DNA of 64,000 nucleotides, taken from NCBI GenBank assembly GCA_039881045.1, contig JAYWVB010000001.1, positions 1,178,001 to 1,242,000 on the forward strand, read 5' to 3'. A program made the position numbers and the translations under genes. This DNA comes from Chaetomium olivaceum. Taxonomy: Eukaryota; Ascomycota; Sordariomycetes; Sordariales; Chaetomiaceae. Shown piece after piece: positions 11,401-22,326 of the stretch (position 1 is the stretch's first letter; each line of letters begins with the position of its first letter). The notes under the pieces are model-generated. The model was not told the DNA's origin and made no database searches. It was given only the letters and a program-made list of their open reading frames with translations.

Positions 11401-14400
11401 GCACATGGCGACATCAACAGCTTCCGGGACGGGGAGGGCGGGTTCCGTCCGACGCTTGCAAAGCGGAAGAATTATCCTATTACAAACTTGGTCTCAAGCG
11501 CAAGATTGCATGTGATGTCTTCGTATAGAAAACTCCTTCCTGGAATGTCAGTCGTCTGAGCTCGGGCGCCTGGCTTTGCTCGTTTCGTGTTATCTGATTG
11601 GGATGCGACGCTGTGCCGGGGTTCGACGCGGGCCGGTTGTCCGCGTTTATCGGCTCCGGTCCGGCGGGGCAAACATTTCACCGGAATCGCCAAGACCGCC
11701 GGCTCCTTGTTCGTCGGGGGCGCGGTCTGTGGGTTGCCGGGTACCGCCAGTCTCGATTCTGCTTAAGGTTATTCCGCAAGAGCCCAATACCTAGCCTGCC
11801 AAGCGGCCGCTTCACCCCTACCTCAGTTGAATCTTCGAGATTGCCCTTATGTCTCCGGCGAGTTACACCGAGCAGCGAGCTGAGCGAATAGCATACCGTG
11901 CAGGCTTGCGGCTCACGCTCTCTTTGTCGGTGGCCCCAACCGGTGCCATCTCACCCCAACGCCGGGGAGGCGGTACTCACCTGCCTCTCATGGAACGAGT
12001 GTTGCGGCTTGTGATTGTGATGCGCTGTAACATCTGAGACAGGCAGATGTTGAAGATCTGGTTCCCTCTCCAATATCGCCGGGGTGTTCTGCGGCTGGGC
12101 CCCCATTCCCCCGAATACGGTTGGACCCCGGACTCGGGGTCCACTCCAGACAAGACACCTGCCGAAACGGCGGCACGGTGGTATCCAACTCGTCAGTGAC
12201 CTGATGGGAGAAGCTATTTGGCGAGAACGCCGAGGCCCAGGTGCCAGGCACCGACATTTCTTGGTGATGCGCTAGCAGCTGTGGAGGTCAGTTGTCAGCA
12301 CTGACAGATACAGAGACATGTATGTACATACAGATTATACCTAGCCAGTCGATACACAGCCGTCCGTGATAGAACCGATTTGGAATTTCTGATGGGCAAT
12401 CGGGGGACCCGCTGACACATCTGCGTTCCTTCTTCCGGGGCCGTTGACCCCCGCGTCCACTCCGTCCAAAAATTCCCTGCAGTCCCAGATCACGATTCGG
12501 AGAGAACCTTGTGTTACCGTTGCACCTTTTCCCAAGCGATATCCCCAAGCGGAGTGGTGGGGGACTCGTGGAAGACTCGTGGAGGATTCGGGATTGAAAG
12601 GCCCCGTCGTTTTTCGATGCGGCGTTCACGTCTACCGCCCGTTTTGCTCATGGATGTTTAGGTGTGCACTGTCCGGGGAAGGCGATGGCAAGCGATAGGC
12701 CGTGATAGGCTGGGGAGTGGTAGTGGTCGGCGGCACTGGTTTGACTTCGAGACCCATCGCGGCCCTGGTGCTTCACGTACCCGCTAACTCGGGAGCACTC
12801 CCCTCGGCACACCGAGCTACGACTGCATCTGCATGGCTGGGCATGCGGCGATCGGCCCAAAGAGAAAACAGAACTGGCCAACGAATAGGATGTCGTTTTA
12901 TTGGGATGCCTTGAGATGGCGTTTTCTTCGAATGCGGGGGGTCATCCACACTCAAGCTTTGTGCCCCACCTTCCCGTAAACGGACGGCACACCCGAACTT
13001 TAGCACAGAAAGCACTGAGAGCACAGAGGGAGGCACACTCACACTAGCAGGTCGTGCTTGCCGCAAGAACGCGAGATGTGTCAGGTTTCCGTCAGGCAGC
13101 CAACTTTCCACCGTCACATCACAACGGGCTAGAGAAGCCGAATGCAGAATGCACGGGTAGTTTCCCGGCGAACTACACTAAACTGGGCTCTTTGCACCAG
13201 TGGCCCGGACAAACCTCCGAATTTCCCAACCCAATCAACATCACCACCTCGTCCCGCTTGTGCCGATTTGGGTATGATGCAGCGCAGACTTGGCGTGGAG
13301 AGCCAACAATCAGATCTCGCGCCAAGAGCACTAATTAACGTGTTTTGTTGCCAACGATATTTTTTTATTCGCACCTTTTTCTTGAAGGCCGGAACTGACT
13401 CAGTTCGAAGCATCGCAATTGCTGCGGACGAGTTGGTTATTCTCCCCTCGTCCGCTCGTGGTGGCTGGGCCTCCATTGTAGGGGTTAGATGATCCACACA
13501 AGAGTACCAGGGACCTTCGCAACGAGAAATGAGCAACCGAGAGCTCGACAGGCGGTTGGGCCGCTCGTATAGCGGATATATTAGCAGTTTGACTGGGTGC
13601 TGCATCCACCCCACCATCGCCGGCCGCTGCGGCGCACGTTTTGTCAGCTTGGAGAAGCTGAACAGCTTTTGAGGCATCAATTGAACCACACACCAGGGGC
13701 GCACCGCAAAAATACAGCGACACATCGCCCTAAACCTTGCCCTGAACCGCCCTGGGACTGCCCTGGACTCGCCAGGTTCACGCCCGGTAAGGCTTCGGCT
13801 GCGCCGTTCAGCCGCGTGGCAAATGGCTTTTTCTGGGAACACATTTTGATGTCGGTATCCTATCGATGGCCTTCTTCCTTTGTTTACTCATCCATCCACC
13901 TCCATGGGCGGATGTACGACCACTTGTGAGACGACATCTAATTTGACGTCACTGCCTGGAAGGATCAAGAAGATTTGCGTGCCTTTTTTGTCATCCAAAG
14001 CGTCGAGAAGGGTATTTCCGTCCGTTTGTCCGCTCTCGGATGCAACCCGGTCTGCGTAGAAGCGTCGAGTTTGGCAGCAGCGCATTATCTGAGCATGCCA
14101 ACTCAAGTCCCGCCGTTCCGAGAATACACTGCGCGCCAGGGGGTCAGAGCCGCGCCGACCACCGGCGCCATGTCTCGCCTCGAACGCTGATCCCGTGGCC
14201 GCCCGTAACAATCTGCAAACTTGCTCGGCAGGGGGGGCGGGAGTCGGCGCAGAAGGGCGGTAGAGGAACGTATTCTTCATGTTACCTCCATGCTGCCATG
14301 TCCATGCAGGTCGAGATACGTACCCTCTTTCTCCCCCCTTCCCCCTCCCACCCCTCCGCTTCACCCCCTGCACGCCACCTCTCTTCTCTCCACCCTGGAA

Positions 14401-14582
14401 GCATGCAATGCCAAGGCCATACCCGTCGAGAGACTTGCAACTTTGTTGGGTATCTCCGATCTTGTGTGGGTGTGCACCGAGCCCCTGGCTTCCGTCGCTC
14501 CATGTGTGTGGTGGAGCCTCGTCTCGCCTTAAAGCCTTCTTGATGGGAATGATAATGTGAGCCGAAGGCCCCCCTGATCGAC
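8450..14582. other. 6-kb gene-free stretch upstream of the bZIP gene
   Basis: I found no conserved protein, tRNA or transposon here on either strand. The open frames are low-complexity or lack recognisable motifs. It holds short GT-rich repeats (about 9308-9340) and G- or C-rich tracts near 9700-10140 and 14330-14370. The stretch may be an extended regulatory region or long 5' leader for the bZIP gene, or contain non-coding transcripts. Confidence 0.5.
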
Positions 14583-14583
14583 A

Positions 14584-14590
14584 TATATAA
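14584..14590 (+). promoter_or_regulatory. TATA-like element upstream of bZIP gene
   Basis: The sequence TATATAA lies about 175 bp before the bZIP start codon and is followed by pyrimidine-rich sequence, an arrangement usual for a fungal core promoter. Assigned by pattern only. Confidence 0.5.
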
Positions 14591-14762
14591 GAGCTGGTCC
14601 CCATGCCAGGTGTCGAGCCATGCCCTTGCTCTCACCTTCTCGCCTTCCGATCATCCACGCCCAACTACGCCATCAGTACGCCTCACCAAGAGCTTGTCGC
14701 TTCTCACAAGGCTACCCCTCCATCCGTCTCGACACCTCAACAGCCTTCCAGCAGTCAATACA

Positions 14763-15498
14763 ATGGGAGACCTCGGGAATTTTGCCGACTTCCCCTCACC
14801 ACCAAACTCGATGTACTACGTTTACGGGGACCACGAACCATACCTATCCGAATCACAGAGCCCAAACAACTCAGCCGTAAGTGCTCTGCCGTCATTGATC
14901 AGAGGAGCAAAAATTCTAACGGCTCGATCTAGTATGACACTACGGCGGGAGATAGCCGGTATCCGAGCCCCGGGCACGAGGAAGGAGAATCTGCGGACCC
15001 ATCGGAGCAGCAAAAACCAGCAGCCAAGCGGAAGCGAGAGAACCGCTACAAGAACGCCCCTCCAGCCGTCTTGTCGGTATGTAGCAACCCCTCCATCACC
15101 CGTTCCCAAAAAAAAAAAAACCAGAAAAAAACCGCAGGCTAACCGCTGTCTGTATCCAGCGACGGAGAGCACAAAACCGGGCCTCGCAGCGGGCGTACCG
15201 CGAGCGCAAGGACCAGAGGATAAAGGACCTGGAGGGGATGCTCAGCGACGCCAAGCAGCGCAACGACGTGCTCAGTCAAGCCTACGCTGCGCTCCACGCC
15301 GAATACGTTTCCCTCAAGTCCTCCCAAATCGGCGATGCGAGCTATCCGCCGCAGTATAGCAGCATGCCGTACGGCGGCGCCGGGGGCAGCAGCGCGCCCG
15401 GCAGCATGGGGCTGAACGCCGCGAGCGGCGTCGACGGGCTTGAGGGGATTGATATGTACGTCTACGGCGACCTGAACACGGCCGGGTACACGCTTTGA
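14763..15498 (+). CDS. bZIP transcription factor, Yap/AP-1-like
   Basis: Encodes a 198-residue nuclear regulator. Exons 14763-14876, 14933-15076 and 15160-15498 join in phase. The basic region KRKRENRYKNAPPAVLS plus RRRAQNRASQRAYRERK is split by the second intron and contains the N-x2-A-S/A-Q-x-A-[FY]-R signature of the Yap subgroup, whose members bind TTAGTAA/TGACACA-type sites. A short leucine zipper follows (IKDLEGMLSDAKQRNDVL). The C terminus is Gly/Ser/Tyr-rich. There is no cysteine-rich redox domain of the Yap1 type, so oxidative-stress sensing as in Yap1 is not supported. The small size and the KNAPP[AS]VLSRRRAQNRASQRA block recall fungal Fcr3/RsmA-type Yap-like factors linked to secondary metabolism; that assignment is my inference. 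An A-rich run (about 15108-15120) lies inside intron 2. Confidence 0.88.
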
Positions 15499-18400
15499 GG
15501 TGCGCGGCAGTCGACAGATCTGGTTTGCTAGCAGTCTCTCCCGTGTTCTGCCATTGTGGAATAATTACGGAGGCGGCCCGGATATGGCAGCGCCGAATCC
15601 TTTTCTTTTGCTCCAATTCAGGACGAACGTCCGAATGATCAGTTCAAAAAGGGGCCGGTTAAGCCGCTCCTTCCCTGGACTGGAGCAAAAAGAACGGCAG
15701 CGCCGCGGAGCTGAGAGTCTCAGATGTGGACAAAAATAGAGGCCGTCTTACAACGTGCCTCGACGAGTGTGGGCAACGAAGCGATTGGGAGGCTAAAAAA
15801 AAAGGAAGAAGAAACACCCCGTCAACACTCGCTCTTCGCCTTTCGGCCCCGAGGCTGAGCTAGCCGAACAAACCTCACTCCTCGCATGACGGATGTGGAA
15901 TAACACACACGCACACCTCGAGTGGAGTAGAGAGGGAACACTTGTTTCCGTTTCGGGAAAACGAAAAAGGCATGGATGGCAGGCGGACGAAGGGGCAATG
16001 GAGGGTGCTTACTTACTTACTCAACTCACCTCGCTTGGGATCGTGCATGGTTGGTTCATAGGGTTGGCTTTCAGGGCGTGGCGTTTTGGTAGGAGTCTTC
16101 ATCACCACCATGATAGGATGGATGGTGGACGGTATCTGGGTGCCTGGCGCTTTGGTGCTTGGTGCTTGGTGGCTTTACCTTCGGTTGGATTCTGGGTCTT
16201 GGGTTTTTCTTACTACTTACAATGGACGGGACCAATACCCACCCGGTGGATGGATGGATGGATGGATGGATGAATGGATGGATGGATGGATGGATGGATG
16301 GATGGATGAATGGATGGATGGATGAATGGATGGGTGCATCTGGGGACATACATGACTTTAGTTGACTTAATGACATGATGATGATCATCACAACGAAGAC
16401 GTCGGTGGGGTGGTGAAAATGAGATGCGTGGTGTTGCTGATGTTGGTTTCGAGCGCTGATGTCATCATACCAGGACCAACAAGTTGTAGTAACAATCTAT
16501 GAACCAGAAGAGAGACTGGAGGGACGGAGGGACTAGTCCTCGAGTTGGGGTAGTCGGTTGTGCTTGTTGTTAGTGGGACGTGGGTTGCTTACTGATCCCC
16601 CTGAGGTGGTCGACAGGGGTGCAGAATCTGACCACCTCTCAATTTTCCGTCGGTAGGACAAGAGCTACATATGTGCATAGAAGTGTGCCAGGGTTAGTTA
16701 TATGTTCCAAAATCTGGTAGCTGTAACTATGCTAGAACGGCTCCGGTAACCCATTTTCTTTATCTCCCTGAAGTCGAAGTCCGTGACGCTCCCTTCTCTG
16801 GCCGCTTCATCAGTCAATAATGATATTAATCCGCTTGACGGCACGTTATCCCGCCACATAGAACCCATGGAAAAATATAAACCATTGAGCCCTAGTAATA
16901 TGCCTCAAGGATACTAAATCTCAGTTGTTTGGAAAGTTAGATGGCAGCCAACCGCCTCGGCACCGGGAGGTCCGGTGTTGATGGGACCTTTTTCAGCGAC
17001 GATTCGCCTTTTATGACCCGTCATATGATCGGTCATCTGTTCTAGCACCTTGCGGACGATTCAATCAAGAGAGTACGATACTAGCTCCAGTGTTTTCTTT
17101 TACGAGAGCTGGCGTTGTGTTTCGCATGGGTCTCGGGAGAACCTCGAGCCCACCCTGTCAACAAATTCGTGTTATTCCCGGGATTTTGAGTAAGAGTTCC
17201 GTGTATATTTATCACGGACATACCTTAATGTGCCCATGGCGCGCCTAGTCCCTGGGTTAGATGATAATTAACAGATTACCATCGTCACGCGTTGCGACCC
17301 TCCAACCCCAATAGCCCATCTTGTAAACCGTGGATATCCACACCGCCTCAGCGTGCTCGATTCCGGTAAAAGGTGAGTTTGAATGCACCATAGTAGCATA
17401 GTACGCATCTGAAGATGATCCCAATGGAACCGGGTATGATGAGCAAACAAGGGGGTGGTAATTAAATGGTAAACCTGCATCCTTTATATCCCGCCCTCAT
17501 CCAATCCTCCCTAGGGCTGTGAAATATATTCTTCATACCAACTGCACGGAGACCACCATCACGGAAGGCCGCCTCGATGGGCTTGCCGCTAAAAAGTTGT
17601 TATGGTATTCCCATATATTGTCTTCTTTTCAAGCTGTTATACTCGTCCTCGCAGTAGGAAAGGAGGTGCTGCGTTCATGTTCAGTGTTAAATAAAAGGGA
17701 AAGAGCTTCTTCACTACAATCCCTCAAAATGCCCAACTCATGTTTAAGCACTGGGCTTTTTCCTAGCATACTTCCAGGAAACTACCTCGCCAGTCCTAAA
17801 AAGGCGGAGCCGTCCCCAGGAGCATTATGAATAGCAATAGCACCAACGCTTCTCGTGACCAGACTGTCCGGGATTTTGACATTCATTGTAAAATCCGATC
17901 GTCTCACTAGGACTCGCTTGCTGTGTGACGAGCGAGCGAGGAATAGAGGCACGATGGCTCAAATGATCCTACTCAATTACGTGAATCTAAAGCTGAAGAG
18001 AAGAAAAGAATTAAGATACAGGATTCCCGCAACTGTGGGAAAACACAAGTGGGAGGCGCACAGACCACCACTCGGGTTGCAGCCAGGGTTAGGGTCCAAA
18101 CCATCCTGCCGTCACAGGCTGGTAAGAACACAAGTCAAAGGGTTTCTATACTTTAACAGTTTACTTATCTCCGGCTATTAAGAGTATATAGCAGCGTCCT
18201 TCCCCTACTTTACACTTATCACCCAGGCAGGCATAGGCATTATACGAGCTATTATAAACTCAAGTATTGTGAGGGATGAGCGATAGGGATCGCGAGGCTC
18301 AAAGGCACTGCAAGTACCACTCTATTCTGTTAATCGAAAGCTAAGGAAAAGAGAGAAAAGATTATAACACAGGGATGGGTCGTGGAATAAGTGTGGTGTG

Positions 18401-18685
18401 CGCACAGACCACTGCAGTATATGACCGGGAATGCGCATCCAACCCTAACCCAGGGCACCAGGCGCATTCTCCGTCACAAGTATCTCAAGACTCTTGGTCG
18501 AAACCCCGGAATATCAGGGGGGGCTCTATACCATTGAATACCGAGGTAGATAAGTTTCCATCCCAAAGCGTCACTGCTAGTGGACTATTTTCGTTTTCGA
18601 TGTGGGATTGGGAGCAAATGGAGCCTAGAAGAGTGTTGCACAAGTTGGCATATAGAAGGTAGGTTACTAAAAGAGAGATGATGTT
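15499..18685. other. Gene-free region with tetranucleotide array and AT-richer segment
   Basis: No conserved coding sequence is recognised. The part from about 16640 to 18690 is visibly richer in A/T than the flanking gene regions and may be a decayed repeat, but no transposase or reverse transcriptase motif is left. The GGAT array and the SINE-like element on its right are listed separately. Confidence 0.45.
16246..16334. repeat. (GGAT)n / (ATGG)n microsatellite
   Basis: About twenty tandem copies of the tetranucleotide GGAT, interrupted at several units by GAAT. The array is non-coding and probably length-polymorphic. Confidence 0.95.
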
Positions 18686-18689
18686 TAGT

Positions 18690-19010
18690 CAAAAAAAAAG
18701 CGGCAAAAGCTCACCGGCTAGCCCCCTTCGCGGTCGAAGGGAGGTAACCGGCTACGAAACCCCCTTGAGGGGGTTTTACGACGGGTGCCCAGTTGCAGCC
18801 CGGTGATGCCCCGTCGGGCCGATACGGACTGCTTAAATTCTGATGTTGGAGGACTCTACCGGCGGCCCGGCACCTCCCAGAAAAACCCCGGGGTCGCATC
18901 ATGATTCGAACCTGTGGCCTCCCTTACGTCCGGGCTCTTCTGGCAAGGTGAATTATGTAGCTGGCCCGTGGGCCGAGGGCCACCGCCTGACCGCTGGGCT
19001 ACCCAGTCAG
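18690..19010 (-). mobile_element. SINE-like element with tRNA-type internal promoter
   Basis: On the minus strand, a near-consensus pol III A box (TAGCCCAGCGGTCAGGC, starting at 19001) is followed about 80-90 bp later by a B box (GGTTCGAATC, 18912-18903). The sequence then runs on for about 200 bp of GC-rich body with internal short inverted repeats and ends at a run of nine T (plus-strand A run near 18693-18702). The expected acceptor stem does not pair across the two ends and the T stem has mismatches, so this is not a functional tRNA. Box A, box B, an unrelated body and a homopolymer tail are the layout of tRNA-derived SINEs. No target-site duplication was established, and no second copy was found in this window. 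Confidence 0.45.
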
Positions 19011-21511
19011 GTCCGTGGCCCTCGTTGGAAATCGACTGCGCGAACCCGCCCTATATTGTACGCACGGCCTCTTGGGTGCAAGCTCGCTCTCTGTGCCAAC
19101 CTTTGAGATAATATGCGCAACAATGCCTCGCTAAAATAATGTGGTTTGTGTTCTGCAGTATCCGTACCTGCGACTGGTGTTGAGCAACACTGTGCCAACA
19201 ACTTCTTCCACAACGAACCAAAATCGCCCGGCCACGCTATACGAGGGAACAAAAGAACGGGAAGAGCCATGGTCTCTGACGGCCCTCGGGCATGGAACTA
19301 GCAGAATGAGCAAGGAAGGGAAGCGAAACTGGTTTAACACGAGGCGTAGCTGAAAAGAGGGGGTTACCCGGTAAACAAATCCGAGAAGCGTAGCAGGAGT
19401 AAATGATTTCAATTTATTCGTTACCATAAGTTCATTCCCATAACCTATCCATTCCCATACCCTAGGTCCCATCCAAACATTCTCGGGTACCTTTGTCCAC
19501 CAATATACCCCAGCTTTTCTGCCCCAAAGTCAACATGGGTGACGGACAGTCACAGTCCCCATATTCCAGGCGACGACTAGTATTGTAAATAAGAAGGACC
19601 CCAGTGGGAGCAAGTGGGGAGTTATGCCCCCAGATGTGATGAATAAGTTGTGTGTAATTGACCTGAAAGGAATAAGAAAGCTTCGGCTGATAGGCCAAGC
19701 GCTGGCTGGCGATGTGTGCTTCCATGCCGGTGGTCAGGTACCGGCAGTCAGGTACCGGTAGCTGGGGGATAGTTCGGGCTACCACCAGTGACTTGAGTTT
19801 GCCCCGGTCAGGCCCGTACCATGTTGGTATTCTGGAGGATGATTGCCACCCCAATGTCACTTTACGCAAGGGGTGGATTTAAGTTACGGATCCATTTGAG
19901 TGTCCCATCTGACAACCGTTAGTATCGTGAACCTGGTTCGGGTGGATATGATGCGTGTGAGCCGGGTACTAACGAGAGACGGTCATTGTGAGTCCCTCCA
20001 ATACAGTTACGAGCTCGGCGCATCGGCAGCCGGCGTCAACCGCGAGGTCGGAAGCGGCCATTCCACAAAAGGGGCATCCCGAGCGTCAGATTTCCTCCGG
20101 CAGACCACCCGGCGGGTCTGAACAAACTCGGTCCCTCGCTTTCCGTACCATTGTAGTCCGGAGGGGACTCGGCTTGTTGAGCGAATGGTGGGTGAGGGAA
20201 GCATGGTCTGAATTTCGATGCCTGGACGAGATCGTGATGGGTGGGTGGGAGTTGGGTGATAGGGCTGCAGCAAAGTGTCGTAAGGGTGAGGGTGTCAGCC
20301 CTTTTTTAAGCAGGAGCCCTGCACTTGCGGGACGGGATGGGGATCGTCGCTGTCGATTCAATGCCTGGTCGATGACGGCGTGGTGTTGGGGGCAGCGGTT
20401 GCTGAATCAGCCATCTTACCCATCTCTCCACTTAGGGACATGAGTCTTGTTCAAAGACTGGAAAACAGGCCATTCGAGAGTCAGCTGCGTGGCGCTCCCC
20501 GTATGCAGTTGCATCGTTTAGGTTAAGAGACCCTCTCGTGAGAGGTTGAGCCAGAGAAGACGCTGCGAAATCATGTTCGGGGTGGCTTGGCACCGCTGAT
20601 GTGAGGAGAACTTATTGGATATTAAGACCTGGTTGCGTTTTGACCTCCTGCGTGTCAGCAAAGATGCCGTCAGCGATCCGACTCGGTGAATGGAAGACTT
20701 AAAGACGCGTGAGCCTGTCCTCATCTCCAGAACTCACCGGCCCCGCAACGCACCGCCGTGTCCCCGCCCCGCGTCTACCCGGGATGGTCGTCATCCTCGG
20801 CTTCTCCACAACCCGGATCAACCGGCGCCCAGCCCTAGCCCTGGGCGCCGGCAAAGCTGACAATTGTCCTTTCTCGGAACCACGTCTGCCCCCGTCGCCG
20901 ACCGTGAGGAACCGATCCTCCCGGTTCGACTCCGATGTCGAGCGTTCTCAAAAGACGGATGCCATTGCGAGGTTCCGAGGACCAAAACGGCAACTGGATA
21001 AATGGGTCAATTTACCCTGATAGCCCCATCCTTACAGGCCGCCATTTTTAATATGAGAGCGGGTTTCCTTTGGGTGGAACAACTGGTGGATGGCTTTCGG
21101 CACTGAATTTGCCTCCACATTCCACGTGGTATCTAAGGATCCGGGGGAAAATGTTGCGCTGCGCGGAAACATACTGGCAAAACCCAGATCGTTTTCGCCA
21201 TCTCCCGATGATCACAAGAGCGAGGTGTCATCGCAAACCACCGGGTCGTAGATACCATTCTCCTTCTTCTTTCTTTTTGTGCAGCAACCGAACACATTGA
21301 CGGTCGATTGGCAGGTCTAGACCGCCGCTTTTGGATTATATCCGAATCGTCAGCCTGCTACAGTTAGTGCAGCCATTCCGACTTGTGCATCTTGTACAGT
21401 ACCCACTTCCCCAGGGGAACACGCGGGGCCCCTCGAAGCGACTTGACCCGCCTGGGCGGGCAACATGCGCTGTCGCCCGGCTTACCGGTGTACTTCAAGC
21501 CAGCTACGAAC
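19011..21511. other. Gene-free region upstream of the Kre9-like gene
   Basis: No recognisable protein-coding or RNA gene. A perfect 11-bp inverted repeat at 20822-20851 is listed separately. A sequence matching a B box (GGTTCGACTCC, near 20920) has no partner A box. Confidence 0.45.
20822..20851. repeat. Perfect 11-bp inverted repeat with 8-nt loop
   Basis: CCGGCGCCCAG at 20822-20832 is the exact reverse complement of CTGGGCGCCGG at 20841-20851. It can form a very GC-rich hairpin. No adjacent gene end explains it. Confidence 0.8.
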
Positions 21512-22326
21512 ATGACCATGGGATTTGGGAGGAGTATGCTCAGCCATCTACTGGCGGTTGTGGTTTTCTTGGTAGCACGGTCCATCGCAGGCTTCACCAA
21601 CGCGTTTGACGGCATCACGAGCGGGTCAAGGGTGGTGCTGACCTGGGACGCTGTGGAACCGCAACACTACCCGCTGCGCATCACGGCCCAGGTGATCGAT
21701 AAGAATGGCGACGGCTTCAGCGCGAATGCGTATAGGGTGAATATCACAAGTACGCCGCCCCCTTTCACATGACTCCCCCCTGCGGGACTGAACAGGGCTG
21801 CTCCATGTTGTGGCCTTGAGATGAACTCATAGGCGGACCCTAATAGGAGGCGACATTTGTACTGACAATGAATATAGCTGGCGCTAGTGGAACTTCGTAC
21901 TTATGGGCAGGGGCGCCATACCCGCTCCGCTGGGTTCCCAACGGGCTGTATGAGCTCGAATTAAGGCCGATGAGCTGGACCGGGGACGATGTGCCGTTGC
22001 TGGCCAAGTCCCCGTTCTTCACCATCGACTCGGGGGATGCGGTGCAGACAGATGAGCCAACAGACGAGGTAAGCCAACATCATCTCGGTAGCCTCGGAAC
22101 CTGTCGGAGCTGACATGTCTGGCTTTCATAGCCCACGCCGCCAGCAGACCCCCCAAGCGATGACGGTCCAGTGATTAGCAGGGCGGCAGCTATTGGACTC
22201 GGTGTGGCCGTTGGAGTGCCTGCAGTGGTGGGAGCGTTGGTTGTGGGCTGGTGTGTCTGGAAGCGGCAGCAAAAGGCGGCGACGGAAAAGAGGCGGCTTA
22301 AGAGAAGCGAGTTTGTCATTAGCTGA
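21512..22326 (+). CDS. Kre9/Knh1-like extracellular domain protein with one C-terminal membrane segment
   Basis: Exons 21512-21749, 21878-22068 and 22132-22326 give 207 residues. A signal peptide is visible (SMLSHLLAVVVFLVARSIAG). The ectodomain has the beta-strand pattern of the fungal Kre9/Knh1 N-terminal domain (GSRVVLTWDA, PLRITAQVID, YLWAGAPYPLRWV, GLYELELRP). That family is tied to cell-wall beta-1,6-glucan or surface proteins, but the domain alone does not prove an enzymatic role. A Pro/Asp-rich linker precedes a hydrophobic helix (AAAIGLGVAVGVPAVVGALV), followed by a short basic cytoplasmic tail (WKRQQK, EKRRLKR). The topology is therefore type I, with the ectodomain outside. The start is the first ATG in frame before the signal peptide; an ATG two codons later is equally possible. 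Confidence 0.72.

Noticed and set aside
13888..14604. Open frame of 238 codons on the minus strand upstream of the bZIP gene
   Set aside because: It overlaps the likely bZIP promoter, has low-complexity Gly/Arg stretches and no recognisable domain.
18083..18452. Short TTAGGG-like pieces near 18087, 18443 (inverted) and 26627
   Set aside because: Each is only about one and a half telomere units, which chance explains; they are not interstitial telomere arrays.
18041..18480. Shared 12-13 bp word (GCGCACAGACCAC) near 18055 and 18400
   Set aside because: The flanks do not align, so a duplicated element cannot be claimed from this alone.
20915..20932. B-box match GGTTCGACTCC
   Set aside because: No A box or cloverleaf partner is found upstream, so it is not a tRNA gene.
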